Assembly (NCBI GenBank): GCA_009829735.1
Contig: CM020620.1
Coordinates: 15,535,186 to 15,599,185 of the forward strand
DNA length: 64,000 nucleotides
Direction of reading: 5' to 3'
From: Pyropia yezoensis
Taxonomy: Eukaryota; Rhodophyta; Bangiophyceae; Bangiales; Bangiaceae
A program made the position numbers and the translations under genes. Shown piece by piece: positions 1-11,761 of the stretch (positions are counted from its first letter, which is position 1; each line of letters opens with the position of its first letter). The notes below the pieces were generated by a model, which was not told the origin of the DNA, did not search any database, and worked only from the letters and a program-made list of their open reading frames with translations.

Positions 1-1
1 T

Positions 2-1354
2 GGCGTCGGCCAGCACCAACGTAGATGCGATTACCAGCGCGATCAAGCAGGCTGGGGTTGGGGTCAAGGCCCTCGGGCACGCACTGAGCAACAATGACGA
101 ATGGGTGCGGGTTGGAGAGTCCATCCCTGTTGCTGCGCCCTTTTTTGTTGTGCTTGGCGGCTGTCTGCCGGATGTGTGCGGCGGTGGCGGCAGAGCGGCG
201 CAACCTTTCGTCTGTGATGAACGCAGCCCGTCGTCAGGCTGAGCTGTGCGTCTATGCGCTGTTGTTCAGTTCGCTGCGCTCGGGCACTGACGGCCTGGTG
301 GCTCGCGGCCTGGCGGATCAGCTATCTGCGTTGGAGGAGGACGTATGGCAGCTGCTACAGTTCCGGTGCTACTGTCGTCGCAGACGGCCTGCCTTCGGAT
401 TCCAGGGTCAGCCGCCATTCGCAGTAAAGAAGCACTTGCTCGAACTGCGCGGCGAGCTGATGCTGTTACTGCAGCTCGCGGCGCTGCAGCTGCATGAAGT
501 AGGCCTTGCGGACGACACATCGACGTCGTCGCCATCCGCTGCCACCAAGCCTTTTGCGGTGGTGGAGCTGTACAACGAGGCGGCTGCGGCGGGCAATGCG
601 CTTGCGACATCCAACTTGGGCGTCTGCTACGAGAGGGGACTGGGGGTGGCCAAGGACGAGAAGCGGGCTGTAGAGCTCTTCCAGGAGGCGGCGGCTGCCG
701 GCGACGCGGGCGCCAATCGTCACTTGGGCGTCTGCTATGAGAGGGGACTGGGAGTGGCCAAGGACGAGAATCGGGCGGTGGAGCTCTTCCAGAAGGCGGT
801 GGCGGGGGGGGATTTGGCCGGCAAGATTCACTTGGGTGTCTGCTACGAGAGGGGACTGATGGTGGCCAAGGACGTGAAGCGGGCGTTGAAGCTGTATCAG
901 GAGGCGGCGGAGGGAGGGGATGCGGCCGGCAAGCGTCACTTGGGCTATTGCTTCCGGCAGGGGCTGGGGGTGGCCAAGGACGAGAAGCGGGCTGTAGAGC
1001 TCTTCCAGGAGGCGGCGGCTGCCGGCGACGCGGGCGCCAATCGTCACTTGGGCGTCTGCTATGAGAGGGGACTGGGGTGGCCAAGGACGAGAAGCGGGCG
1101 GTGAAGCTCTTCCAGAAGGCGGTGGCGGGGGGGGATTTGGCCGGCAAGATTCACTTGGGTGTCTGCTACGAGAGGGGACTGATGGTGGCCAAGGACGTGA
1201 AGCGGGCGTTGAAGCTGTATCAGGATGCGGCGGAGGGAGGGGATGCGGCCGGCAAGCGTCACTTGGGCTATTGCTTCCGGCAGGGGCTGGGGGTGGCCAA
1301 GGACGAGAAGCGAGCGTTGAAGCTCTTCCAAAAGGCTGCGGCAGTGGCAAAAGC
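2..1354 (+). pseudogene. Sel1-repeat protein gene, frameshifted and truncated (5' end outside window)
   Basis: Seven 36-residue Sel1-like repeats (108 bp each) run from about 589 to 1344, each with the pattern LGVCYERGLGVAKDEKRA followed by a LF/LY-Q-AA helix. Sel1 repeats form alpha-helical solenoids that act as protein-interaction scaffolds. The open frame begins before the window: the frame starting at base 2 encodes an N-terminal globular stretch (ending VAAPFFVVLG) up to about 160, then coding continues in another frame (starting near VCRMCAAVAAERRNL), so a 1-nt indel lies at about 150-170. A second shift lies at 1074-1077, where one G is missing from a G run in repeat 5. Repeat homology stops near 1350 and the sequence becomes Ala-rich and unrelated. 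Two frameshifts plus loss of the 3' part favour a broken gene, although homopolymer sequencing error could explain the second shift. Confidence 0.75.
697..1343 (+). repeat. Tandem duplication of a three-repeat Sel1 block (about 323 bp)
   Basis: Bases 697-1019 and 1020-1343 are near-identical direct copies containing three Sel1 repeats each. Landmarks recur 323 bp apart, for example the CACTTGGGTGTCTGCTACG motif at 829 and 1152. The 323 rather than 324 spacing reflects the single missing G in the second copy, which causes the frameshift. Confidence 0.85.
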
Positions 1355-1854
1355 GGCGGCTGCTGTGGCAGCGGCGTGCCGGCATGCGCCGACCCCCTTT
1401 CCCCCCCGCCATGCGCCCCGCCCGGACCGACCCGCTCCCCGCCGTCGCTAGAGCAAACGGAAACGGGCGGCACAAGAGAACCACCGCAAGGTGACGGCTG
1501 GGGCGGCGGCGGGCACAGCGGCGGGAGCGGTAGCGAGGACGACCCGCGGACGTGTCCGGCGCGTCAATGGCGGCCGCGGGCCACGTGGCGTCGTGGTGGC
1601 ATGCCGTCTCAATCGCGGGCACCGCCCCCCTTCCCCGCCAGACCCACCACCGGCGACCCATTCTCGTTGCCAGCCGACAACAGCGCCACACAGCAACCAC
1701 ACCCAAGCGAGACGGGATAGATGGCGGCAGCGGCAGCGATGGCGGCAGCACCAGCCGCTGGATGTGCAAGCAGCCGAAAAGAAGGGAAGTGGCCTGCGGC
1801 AACGACGGCAAAAGGCAGCCGCGACAGCAGGAGCATCCGCAATGGCGACACACG

Positions 1855-3614
1855 TCAGCAGCGACCGCAGGGGCGGCAGCGGTGGTGGCGGCGGCGGCGC
1901 GGCCGCCGGAGCGGCGGTCGAGGAGAGGAAGCACTGACGACACCGTGGAGGTGACGACCCAGGCGGGGGCGCGCAGACGCCTTCCCCCCGGTTCCCTCAG
2001 AGACCCTCACGTCGGACCGGCCCTCCCAGCCGCAGCCGCAAACGGCCCGGCGCCCCCGTGCGGAAACCAAACGCGAGGCACCCGTCTCAATGACTGGGCG
2101 GTCGTAGCAACCAGCCACCCAGCCGAGACGACACGCCGCGGCCAGCAGCCGGAGACGCGGCCGCTTCGGCATCGTGGCGGCACAAGCCCTCAAGCCCAGG
2201 TGCGCCCGCCCCCCGTCGGCGGCCGTCGCCCCTGATAGCGCCGAAAGAGGCTTGTGGGGCCCCTCGTGCGCCCCGACGTCGGCCGCCGCCGCAGGCACGC
2301 GGTCGGCGTCCGAGCCCGCCGCCACCGCGGCGGTGCCATCATCCTCAGACGCGCCCCCGTCCTCCTCGTCGGCGGCCACCCCGTGGTCCACCTCCTTCCC
2401 CTCCCCGCCGTGCTCCTGATCCTCGCCCGACCCCACGCCGCCAACGTCGACCTCTTTCTCGTCGCTCCAGCTGCCGTTGTCGGCGCAATCGCGGATGCCG
2501 TCGACCTCATCGTCCCAGCCACCCATCCCGCCGCCCTTCGCGTCCTGCTCCTTCTCGTTCCCGATGACGGTGCTCGCAAACGCGTCGAGCGTCTTGGCGT
2601 GCACATTGCCGTCAATGGGTAGGCCAGGCGTGGACAGCGTCGGGCACCACAGCGCAATGTTGGCGATTGCCGGTGACGCGCCGCCGTCCGTGCCGCCGCC
2701 GCCGCCGCAGCCACCGCCGCCGTCGCCCGCCGCCAACGACGACACGTCGACGCCATTGGCGACGGCAACGGCCGAGGCGGCGGGGGTGGGATCATTGCCA
2801 AACGGGTGCCGCAGCGCCGGCACAGCGGCCGCCAGCAACGGCCGGCAGCCATTCCCGATCCGCACCGACGGGGGCAACGGGCGGGTCGGCGCCGCCTGCG
2901 CCGACGCGGCGGGGCACCACTCAGCTGTCGCGGCCAAATCGCCGACGGTGAGCGCGGTGGCCGCGTCGCGCGCGTCTGGGCTCACGTACCGCCGCACCTG
3001 CAGAGTCTCCGGCGCCCGTCACACGCTGCCAGGGGGAAGGTGCAGCCCCGCGTTGGCGGCCGCGGTGGGTCCCGCCAGCATGCGCCTCCGCGTCCACACC
3101 TCCAGCAGCCGCCACCCCCACAGGCGCGAGTCCTGCGTCGCCTCGCCGAGAGCGCGCTCCACGGACGGGAAGCGGTGGGTGAGGGAGAAGAGCCGCACCG
3201 TGTGCCGGCAGGTGCGTAGTTGCCCCGGCGCCCACGCGGTGATGGCCGCGTGCAGGGCCGCCTTCTCCACCGCCGCGAGCACCCAGCAAGGCAGCGCATA
3301 GGCAGCCGCCAGGGGGAGCCAACCAGCCAGGAGATGGCCGCCCACAGCGCGTCGGCGCTCTCAAAGGAGACCCCCACGCACTCCGACGCACGGCCGCCCG
3401 CCCTGGCCGTCAGCCCCGCGAGGCGCACCTCGTGCGTGCAGCAGAGAGGTATACAAACGCTACCCACCTTGCCGCACTGGCCCGCCACGTGCACGGCCAG
3501 CAGCACGCCGCATGCCACCGTAGCTTTCCCCCGCCTGCAACAGCGGGCCGCCAGTGCCGCCGCCACCCCGCCGCCACAGGCCGCCGCTACCACCGCCGGC
3601 AGCGGCGACAGCAA
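1855..3614 (-). pseudogene. Unrecognised membrane/acidic protein gene, interrupted
   Basis: The minus strand reads as convincing protein in pieces. The first part (about 3614-3315) has alternating hydrophobic and Cys-rich stretches ending in SFESADALWAAISWLVG. After a one-base shift in a CCCCC run near 3315 it continues as PLAAAYALPCWVLAAVEKAA, a probable membrane helix, then a basic amphipathic segment down to 3019. An in-frame TGA at 3019-3021 follows, after which the same frame stays open from 2997 to 1855 with acidic, non-repetitive sequence (for example DEVDGIRDCADNGSWSDEKE) before a low-complexity end. A 27-nt GT...AG segment spans the TGA but is too short to be a credible intron. No family was recognised; either a decayed gene or assembly indels. 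Confidence 0.45.
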
Positions 3615-4169
3615 AAATCAGCAACAGCCGCCAACCCCCCCGCACTACCGGCAGCTTTCGCCACCCAACTGCCGCACCCGCGGGCCAAACCGCCTAGTGG
3701 TCCACCCTGCCCAGAAGGCACGCCCCCGCCGCGCACAACGGCCCCCGACCTTGCCGCCACCGCCGCCCCCCGCCCCGACGAGCACCGGGACCCCACCCTC
3801 CCCGCCATTCGTCGCTGCTGCGCCCGGCAGCGGCCGCCGGCATCGGACCGCCACCCCTCCCCCCCCCGACGGGCGGTCGCCGTTGCACGCCACGGTCGCG
3901 CGCCGCCAACGCCAGCTCGGCACCGGCGACCAGTTCGGCCCTTGCCGCCGTCGCCTCCCCACGGCCGAGACCAGCCGATCGCACCGCCGCGCACGGCAAG
4001 AAAACGCCGCCCGCGACCGCCGCGGGCGGCCGGCTGCCAACCCGCTTCTGCTCGCGGCAAGCCGCCCAGCGTTATCCGCCGCAGCGGGCGTCACCCCGAG
4101 GCGGTCCGCCACTACCCGCCGCCGGCAGCCGCGCCATCCCGCGACGACGCGGCGCAGACCGCCCCCGCA
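3615..4169. other. C-rich stretch with no supported gene
   Basis: Very GC-rich sequence with long open frames on every phase, all Pro/Arg/Ala-rich. I see no start context, splice pattern or domain. It separates the interrupted gene from the outer end of the left inverted-repeat arm. Confidence 0.5.
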
Positions 4170-5214
4170 ACAACACCAACGGCGACACGCACGGCGACGC
4201 CCCGGGCGACGCACCCGCTCGCGGGTGGGCGGGGACACGCCACGCCCAGCGTCCGCGCCGACACGCACCGCAACGCGCACCACCGCCGGCAATGCACCAG
4301 GTGACGCCCATGCCCATGCCATTGGGCGACGCCCCGCTCCGCGCCCGCTAGCGCGCGCGCGCGCTTCCACGGCGACGCCCAGACCGAAGCACGCGTCGAC
4401 GGCGACGACGCCGCACGTGCGCAGGCGCGCTCGGCGACAGCGCCACACCCACGAGGAGGAAGCAGTCGTCAGATGACCGCGGCGCCGCGTCGACGTCCAC
4501 GGGCACAGGGACGTCCAGCACAGCTACCGCGGCGACGCCGTCGGCGGCGGCACCGTGGGCGGCAGAGCCGGGGATGCCCACGACGGCGCGCGCCACGACG
4601 CCACACTCCCCGCCCGCGGCGCATTGGTCGGCGGCGCCTCACCGCCACGCGCAGCGACGGGCACCCCGCAGCCCGCGCGGCGAGACGCGAGCCATGGGAA
4701 AGCCCACGGTTGCCCCCGCGCCGACAGATAGCGGCCCACATACGGCAGCGGCCAGGGAGTCAGGTCCCGCCCTCCGCACACGCAGAACGCTGCCGACGCC
4801 GCCACGGCCGCCGCGAGCGTCGGCGCCACCCATCTTCATGCAGCCCCGCGCGCGCACGGTGCGAAGCGTAGGACGACGCCCTGCCGCGTCCGCGAGGCGG
4901 CCGCGCACGGAAACGCCAACCCTCCCGCCTCCGTCAGCCCCGCGACGCGACGCGCACAGGAACGACGGGCGCCCCGAGAACGCCACCAGCGACACCCACA
5001 GTAGCTGCTCGGACAACGTCGGCGCCCGTGACCGCAACGACGCCGCGCACCGTAGCCACACCGACAGACACCGCAGCACGCAAGGCCCGTACTTCGTCGA
5101 GGCGGATGGCGCCGCGGGCTTGGACGGCCACGACAGAGGCGCCTGTGCTTAGACACAGGACGGCACCGGCGACGCCGCGCCGGCGGCTGAGGTAGCGCCA
5201 GACGCAGCCGGAAA

Positions 5215-5830
5215 GACAGTCTCAGAGGCAGCCGCTGCAGCGGAAGCGGGAACGGCAGCGGCAGCGGCAGCGGCAGCGGCAGGCGCACCGGCAGCAACCG
5301 CGGCTGCGGCCGGCGCAGCGACAGCGGCAGGGGCAGGCGCAGCGGCAGCGGTAGCGGCAGCGGCAGGCGCAGCGGCCGCGGCAGCATCAGGCACAGCCGC
5401 AGCAGCAGCGGCAGCGGCAGCGGCAGCTGCAGCGGCGGCCGCATCGGTAGGCCCAGCGGCAGCTGCAGCGGTAGGCGCATCGGCAGCCGCAGGCGCAGCC
5501 GCAGCGGCAGGCGCAGCCGCAGCGGCCGCGGCCGCGGCAGTCGCAGCGGCAGCGGTCGCGGCCACGACAGGCGCCGCAGCAGCGGGAGCAGCAGCGGCAG
5601 CCGCATCGGCTGCTGCAGCGGCAGCCAAATCGGCAGCTGCAGGGGCCGCAGCAGCGGCTGCTGCAGCGGCTGCCGCAGCCGCAGCGGCTGTCGCAGCCGC
5701 AGCGGCTGTCGCAGCCGCAGCGACAGCGGCAGCAGCCGCGGCGGCGGCAGCCGCAGCGGAAGCGGCAGCCGCATCTGCCCGCAGCAACAGCCGCAGCGGC
5801 AGCCGCGGCGGCCGCAGCGACAGCCTGTGG
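5215..5830. repeat. GCAGCG hexanucleotide-type repeat, left arm
   Basis: Imperfect array of GCAGCG/GCGGCA units with scattered CCG and TCG variants. On the minus strand one frame is almost pure alanine for more than 200 codons and ends in an ordinary tail with SETVFPA; the other frames read Leu/Pro/Arg- or Cys/Arg-rich. Copy number differs from the mirrored array in the right arm by about 50 bp, as expected for slippage. Whether it is translated cannot be told. Confidence 0.85.
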
Positions 5831-8800
5831 CGGCGGTGGCAGTCGGAGCAGCGTGCCGGCGTGCGGCCCAGCTCCCACCCCACCCCGCCCCGCCCGACCG
5901 CCTGCCGCTCTTATCGGTTGTCAACTGCGAGGCCAGGCAGGCTGAGGCACGAAAGAAAATGCGCCGATGGCGAGAGCTGCGGCAGGCGCAGCCGCGGCAG
6001 CGGCGCCGTGGACGGCCGGCAATCGTCCTGGCAGCGCCGGTAGCAAAGGCGGCACACGTTGCGTCGTGACGGCCGCCCGCCCCGCCCGCGCACCACCCCC
6101 CCCACCGCGTGCGGCGGCAGCGCTGACAGCCGCGACGGTAGCGGCGTCCAGCGGCGCAGCGCACCACCGGCGGCTGGAGCAAGGCCTGCAGTATCATGGT
6201 GCCGGTAGCAGCATGAGGCCGCTGCTGCGTGCTACAAAAGAAGCAGACGCCGGCACACAACAGAGGTGGCGGTGCCCGTTGGCATCTCAGGCGCGGACAG
6301 CACCTTCACAACTGGCTGAAGCCGGGAAAGCCGACGCGCAAGCAACAGTCGCAAGCCTGGGCACCTCGCCGCCGCCGCGCACCGCCGCCGTGCGACTCGG
6401 GCACTGCCGCCGCACCTTGCCGACGCCGCGATCCGCGGCCAACAACGCAACGCCACGGCGCCGCACCAATGGGCGGTAGCCGGCCACCATCGCCGACAGT
6501 GGATGGTCCCTCAGCACAGCACGGCTACCGCAGTGCACTGGCGCCACCAGCAGGAGGTGCTGCCGCCTCCCCAACGTGGCAGCAGCCGCCGACGCCGCGT
6601 ACAGTGGATGACGACACCACCACCTCGCCGCTGCGGCAAGCGAATGTCAGCAATTGCGCACCAGCTCCGCCGCTGGCCACCGCCGCAGGCACAAGGCCAC
6701 CGCCAACGGCGGGCGCCGCCACCGCACCAAAGAGACGATGAACGCGGCCGCCGCCACCGCACCAAAGAGACGATGAACGCGGCCGCCGCCACCGTCGCGC
6801 TGCGCCCCCCCCCAAGCCGCGCCGCCGCCATCGCCAACCGTCACCCGCCGCCGCCGCGAGCAGCGTGCGTCAGCCCGTGCACGTTCCCCACCGCCGCCCG
6901 TTGCCATGAGCGGCGGTTCGTGGCACCTCCTGCACCTTGTCACCGCCACGCACAGAAGACGCTCGCGGCAAGCACGACACCGCAGAAGCCGCAGGACCGT
7001 CGCAGAGACAGCGACAGCCACCCCTACAGGTAGCGTGCGGCAGCCGTCTCGGCCGCCTGTTGTAGTCGGCCGGCGCCACCAACAGGGGTCACAGGCGCCC
7101 CGCGAAAGCAGCGGCTGGGGGAGCATGCGCGCAGCGGCGGGGAGGGCATCCGCAGCGGCATCCTGTGGGACGGCAGCGGTGGGGAGGCGCAGGCAACGAG
7201 AGCGCGCGCCGCATTGACGCGCACGCGGCGGGAGTGGCCGCCGACCAACCGGCGAGGTTGCCTGGCACGATCAAAAAAGCAGGGTGGCCACACACAGCAA
7301 AAAGTCAAAGTGGGCGTCACAGTTAGAAGCCTGTTCAGAATAGCAGCCCGTGCGGACGCACCGCCGCACCGCACCGCTCTCGCAAAAGGGAGCCCGCCCC
7401 CGCGCCTGTGCGGCGGCGTCATAGCCGCCTGCCCCGCCCCCCCGCACGACAAGGGGGGACCGCTGGAAGAAAACCCATGCCCCCCCGATGAAGAAGCCGC
7501 AAGTTGCGAAGCGGGAGGGGCGACGGTGACTGTGCGTCAGCCGGGAACAGTCGGGAGAGACACAACGACCGGAGAAGAGAGACAGGAACGACCAAAAAAA
7601 AAAAAAAGAGAGAAACGGAAAAAAACGAACAGCGCAAGCAAACCAAACAAGCAGGACGAACTGGTGGAGATGTACAGCACAAAGGCAAAGAAGGGATTGG
7701 CCAGAGGTGGGCGGAGGCGACGTCCGTCTGCGGCCGCCCCTACCGCGGCTACCCAGTGAAGTTGTTGCGAGGGGGTGGCGAGGGAAATGGGGCAGCTGCC
7801 GCCAAAAGGCAGGCGCGACGCACCCCACCCATCCACCCTCCCCAGCCCAGCGACGGCGCCGCCGGGCCGCGGCAGAGGTGGTAGAGACGACGGCGGCGCC
7901 ACGACCGCCAACGGCAGCGACCGCAACGGCGGCGGCGAGCGCCGTCATGGTGGGCACGCCTGCAGGTCATGTGCGGCCGCTGCGACGACGGGGCAGGTCG
8001 ATGGGGCGGGCACACGAGGAGGATGGCGACGACGGGTGGGGGGCAGCGGCTCGTACGGCGCGGGGGCGGTCTTGAAGTACACGGGGCGAGATTGTCGGAC
8101 GGGGGGGGCGGGGGGTGCGCCCGCACCGTGGGTGGCAGCAGCGTCCGCGGCGGCGCGGGGCGGCGCGGGAAGGCGCGCGCCGCGCGGGCGGGGGCGCCAG
8201 ACGGCAGGCGAGATGGCCTGACAGGCGGGCGGGCAGGCTCACAAAAAAGCAGGGCGGGACCGTGGCAGGGGCCGCCCGTGGATGGCACGACGGCCGTGGC
8301 GCAGGCGCGCGGTCGCGGCGGGAAGGAGGAGGGGGCGAGGGCGGGGTGTACAAAGCGCAAAACGGACGCAGGGGACGGGGCTGGAGCGGGCGGCGGCGGC
8401 GGCGGGGGTCGGGCGTTGACCCGCCCCTCGGTGGGGGTGGGTCGTTGACCCGCCTCTCCCCGTCGCGCCTCCCCCCTACGCGCCACCCCCCCCACCCCGG
8501 TCGCGTCACCCCCCCGACGTCGGTCGCGTCACCCCCCCGACGAGGGAGGGGCGGCTGCTGCCGCCCGACGGTTTCGGGTAGTGCCGACACCATCCCCGGC
8601 TCCCCCAAGGCCAATATGTATTGGGGCCGTTCGCACTGTAATGAGGATTGGGAAGTCAAAAAAAGCTCTGGGGGCGCACGGCATGTGTCTGTTGGCTTTG
8701 GCCAGGGGGAAACCGCGTGATACGCGCGCGATCTGTGGCGGGAATCTGCATGTTGGAGCGGCGGCGGTGGAGGGACGGCCGCGGTGGCCAGCCGGCTGCA

Positions 8801-9340
8801 GCCAGCTGCTCCCCATTATGCACCGGGCCGACGGGGAACGCACGGCAGCGCGGCACCAGGAGTGCGATACGGGGAATGCGAGAAAGGGATTGGGGGGGGC
8901 AGTGTCAGCAGCTACCAAGCCGCCAGCCGTGCTGGCTCGCTTCCTCCCCTCGTCGACGGACCAGACCGCTGGGTCTGGTCACAGATCTGTGCGGCTCCAG
9001 CGGGGTCTGCGTCGAGGTCGGTCGGGCAGGAGCGGCAGATGGACGGCCGTTTTCTTTTGTTATTTCTTGTCACCGACGCGAGACTGCTTAGACGGCGAGG
9101 GCGGGCCAAAATACGACACCCCCCCCGCCGCGGCCACCCAAACGCCGCACGTGTGAGCGGTGCGACGCGGCGCGGCTCGCGCCGCCCCAACCGCCGGCCG
9201 CGCGTGGGCACGCGCGGGCGCGCATGACAGCTGCGCCGCGCCCTGTCGCGTCGCCTCGCCGCCCCTACTCCGCCCGCGCGGACGCCCAACACAAGAAGGC
9301 GATGGCGGGGGGTGGGGGGGGGGAGGGGGTTGGCCGTTTT

Positions 9341-9346
9341 TATAAA
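9341..9346 (+). promoter_or_regulatory. TATA box, left arm
   Basis: TATAAA in the context CCGTTTTTATAAACCGCCG, an isolated AT island in very GC-rich sequence, pointing toward the spacer. It is conserved in the mirror arm. No start codon can be tied to it with confidence. Confidence 0.4.
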
Positions 9347-10248
9347 CCGCCGCGCAGATGCAGCGGGCCCTTGCAGACAGGGGCGTCAGACGCGAACAAG
9401 AGGGGGGTTTCCTCACGGCCTCCCGGCGGCCGCCACCGGCGCCCCCCCCCCACCTCCGCCCCGCGTCCGTTTTGCGCGCTGTCCACGCCATGGCGCGCGG
9501 GGGGACGCCAACGACACCGCGCCGCCCGCCGCCGATCGTCCCCGGTCGCGGCCGCCGCCCGCCCGCGCGCGCATCCCCACCCCGCCAAATCAGACGCCCC
9601 CCCCCCCCCCCCCCCGCCCGGCGATTGCGGCCTTCGCCCGCCAATACCCCTCGGGCGCCCGCAGGGAGTAGGCTGGCGCGTGACGGGCGTCGCCGGTGAT
9701 AGTCCCCGCAGGCGCGTCCGCGGCAGACTTGCCTGGCCGCCGCGCCGCCGCGCCGCCACCGCCGTCGGCCGCCCCCAATTCGCGCCGGCGGTGCGCGGCG
9801 CGGGGCCGTCCGCCCGGCCGGTGGGGGTGACCAGGGGGCGGGGGGCCCGGCCCGGCGCGCGCGCGGGAGCGCGCGTCTCTACCCGCCCGACCCTTCCCCC
9901 CGACGTATCCCGCAGGCCGCCCTGACATGCCCGCCACGCCTCGGCGGGCCCGCCGCCACGGCGAGCTCGCCCACTTCCGTCCAGGTCCGCCCGCCCGCCC
10001 GCGTCACCTTCCCGCCACCCCCCCGATCCGCCCGGCAGCACGCCGGCGCGCGGGACCGTTGCTGCCATCCACGGGCCGGGCGTTTGACCTCCCGCCCTTT
10101 TGCTGTCACGCCCCAGCAGCCCGCCGGCGCCCGCGGGGCCCGCACGGTCCCGCGCTTTTTCCTCGGCCCGCCGGCCTGCCCGTACGCACCCTCCGTGCAC
10201 CCTCGCCCGCTCGTGCCCCCCGGGTCGCTGGCTGTGCCGGCTGGTGCC

Positions 10249-10256
10249 CATAAAAG
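10249..10256 (+). promoter_or_regulatory. TATA-like box upstream of candidate inward gene, left arm
   Basis: CATAAAAG in the context GTGCCCATAAAAGAGGGAG, about 170 bp upstream of the ATG at 10419. It is the best core-promoter candidate for the spliced open frame that follows, and it is perfectly conserved in the other arm. Confidence 0.45.
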
Positions 10257-10418
10257 AGGGAGTCCTCGCTGGTCCCGACGCACACTGGATGTAGCCGTCC
10301 AGGGCACATTACCATCCAAGACTGTGGGCCGCGGGGGACGTCGGCGGCACCGCCACCTCGGTGGGGCACTGCCATTGTCGCGGCCTTGAGCCTACCCGCC
10401 GCGGTGGACGGCGGCGGC

Positions 10419-11220
10419 ATGACTACACACCACCCCCTTCCCCTCGACCGCGCTCGACCTGCGCCTGGCCCTGTGGCGCCTGCCGGCCACTGCGCCTTCT
10501 CCTTCCCCGTCTTCCCACCTTCAACCCCCGTCACCTCCCCGCATGTCGCCCAACGAGCCCGCCCTGTGCACCTTGTGCCGGCTCGCGGGGGCGCCTGGGG
10601 ACGGCGGGACGGCGGGACGGGTCGTGCCTGCAGGATTTTGGGCGGCGGGCGCACCGCCCCAGCCGCCCTCTGCCACCCGCTCCGGCTGGGCTGCCCTGAC
10701 GGAAGGCGCCCGCCCGTGGACGCCGCGCCCAGCGCGCGCCAATTGTCCACCGTTACTCTGCTCCAGCTGTGGACCTCCATACTACTGGTACGTTTCTTCT
10801 CTCTACTCGCTGCTAGTGTGTTCTCGGGTGTTGGTTCTTTTCTTTTTCGTGTGTGTGTGTGTGGTCGTCTCCCTCTTTGTTCCGATCCGGTTCTGACTTT
10901 TACACCCGCCTTGTCTGTTTGTTTTTGTTGTGGCCGCCCCCCCGGATTGTCATTGGCTCCTGCACTACCCTTCTTGTTCTTTCTTCGTCGCGTCATCTTT
11001 TTGTCCTGCAGGTGCAGATAAAACAGCGCGCTACCAATACTGAGGCGGCTCTCCCCGCCGCAGCGGGCATGCCTACCACCGTCACCGACGCTGCACCTCG
11101 GCGGCGGTGTCGGCTAAGCGGGTGGGCGGCCGCGCCCGGCGCGGGGCGCGGCCATGGGCGCCGCCAACATGGCGGGGCGCCCCTCCTCCCCCCCCCCACC
11201 TATCCTCCGCCGCCGCCGCA

Positions 11221-11271
<51 letters not shown>

Positions 11272-11725
11272 CGCTGCCGCCGAGGGCGACCGCCGAGGGC
11301 TGCGGCGGGTTGGCGGCGGCGGCGGCGCTAAACACCGCCGCGGCGGCCGCTCTCGGCCGACAGGCACCCCGCCCTCCCCCCCCCTGAAGACGAACAAGGA
11401 GGGCCCCCTTATCGCCCCCGCCTACCGCGTCTGCGTGGGCATGGGCGACGGCGGTGAGGACGGGCGGGGCGGCTGCTGCCGCCTGACGCCGGCGGTCAAT
11501 GGCGCGGGCTTCGCGCGCGCGTCACCCGGAGCCGGGGTTCGCACCCCCCTGCCGACGTCTTTACCCCTCCGGGATTCGCCGCCCTATGCCGGCGGTGGCG
11601 CCGCCATACCGCCGCGGCGGCCAAGTGGGCGGCCAAGTGGGTGGGCGGCCGCACCCGGCGCAGGGCGCGGCCACGGGCGCCGTCAACATGGTGGGGCGCC
11701 CCTCCCCCCCCCCCCCACCTATCCT

Positions 11726-11761
<36 letters not shown>

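Noticed and set aside
4836..6260. Very long Arg/Leu/Pro and poly-Ala open frames through the GCN array (both arms)
   Set aside because: All frames stay open because the repeat lacks stop codons; there is no start context or domain, so it is listed as a repeat only.
7271..7948. Outward-facing frame with CCACCATGACG start and signal-like N-terminus (mirror at 26342-27019)
   Set aside because: The body turns into phenylalanine-rich translation of a T-rich, intron-like tract. No consistent exon structure could be built, so it was not called.
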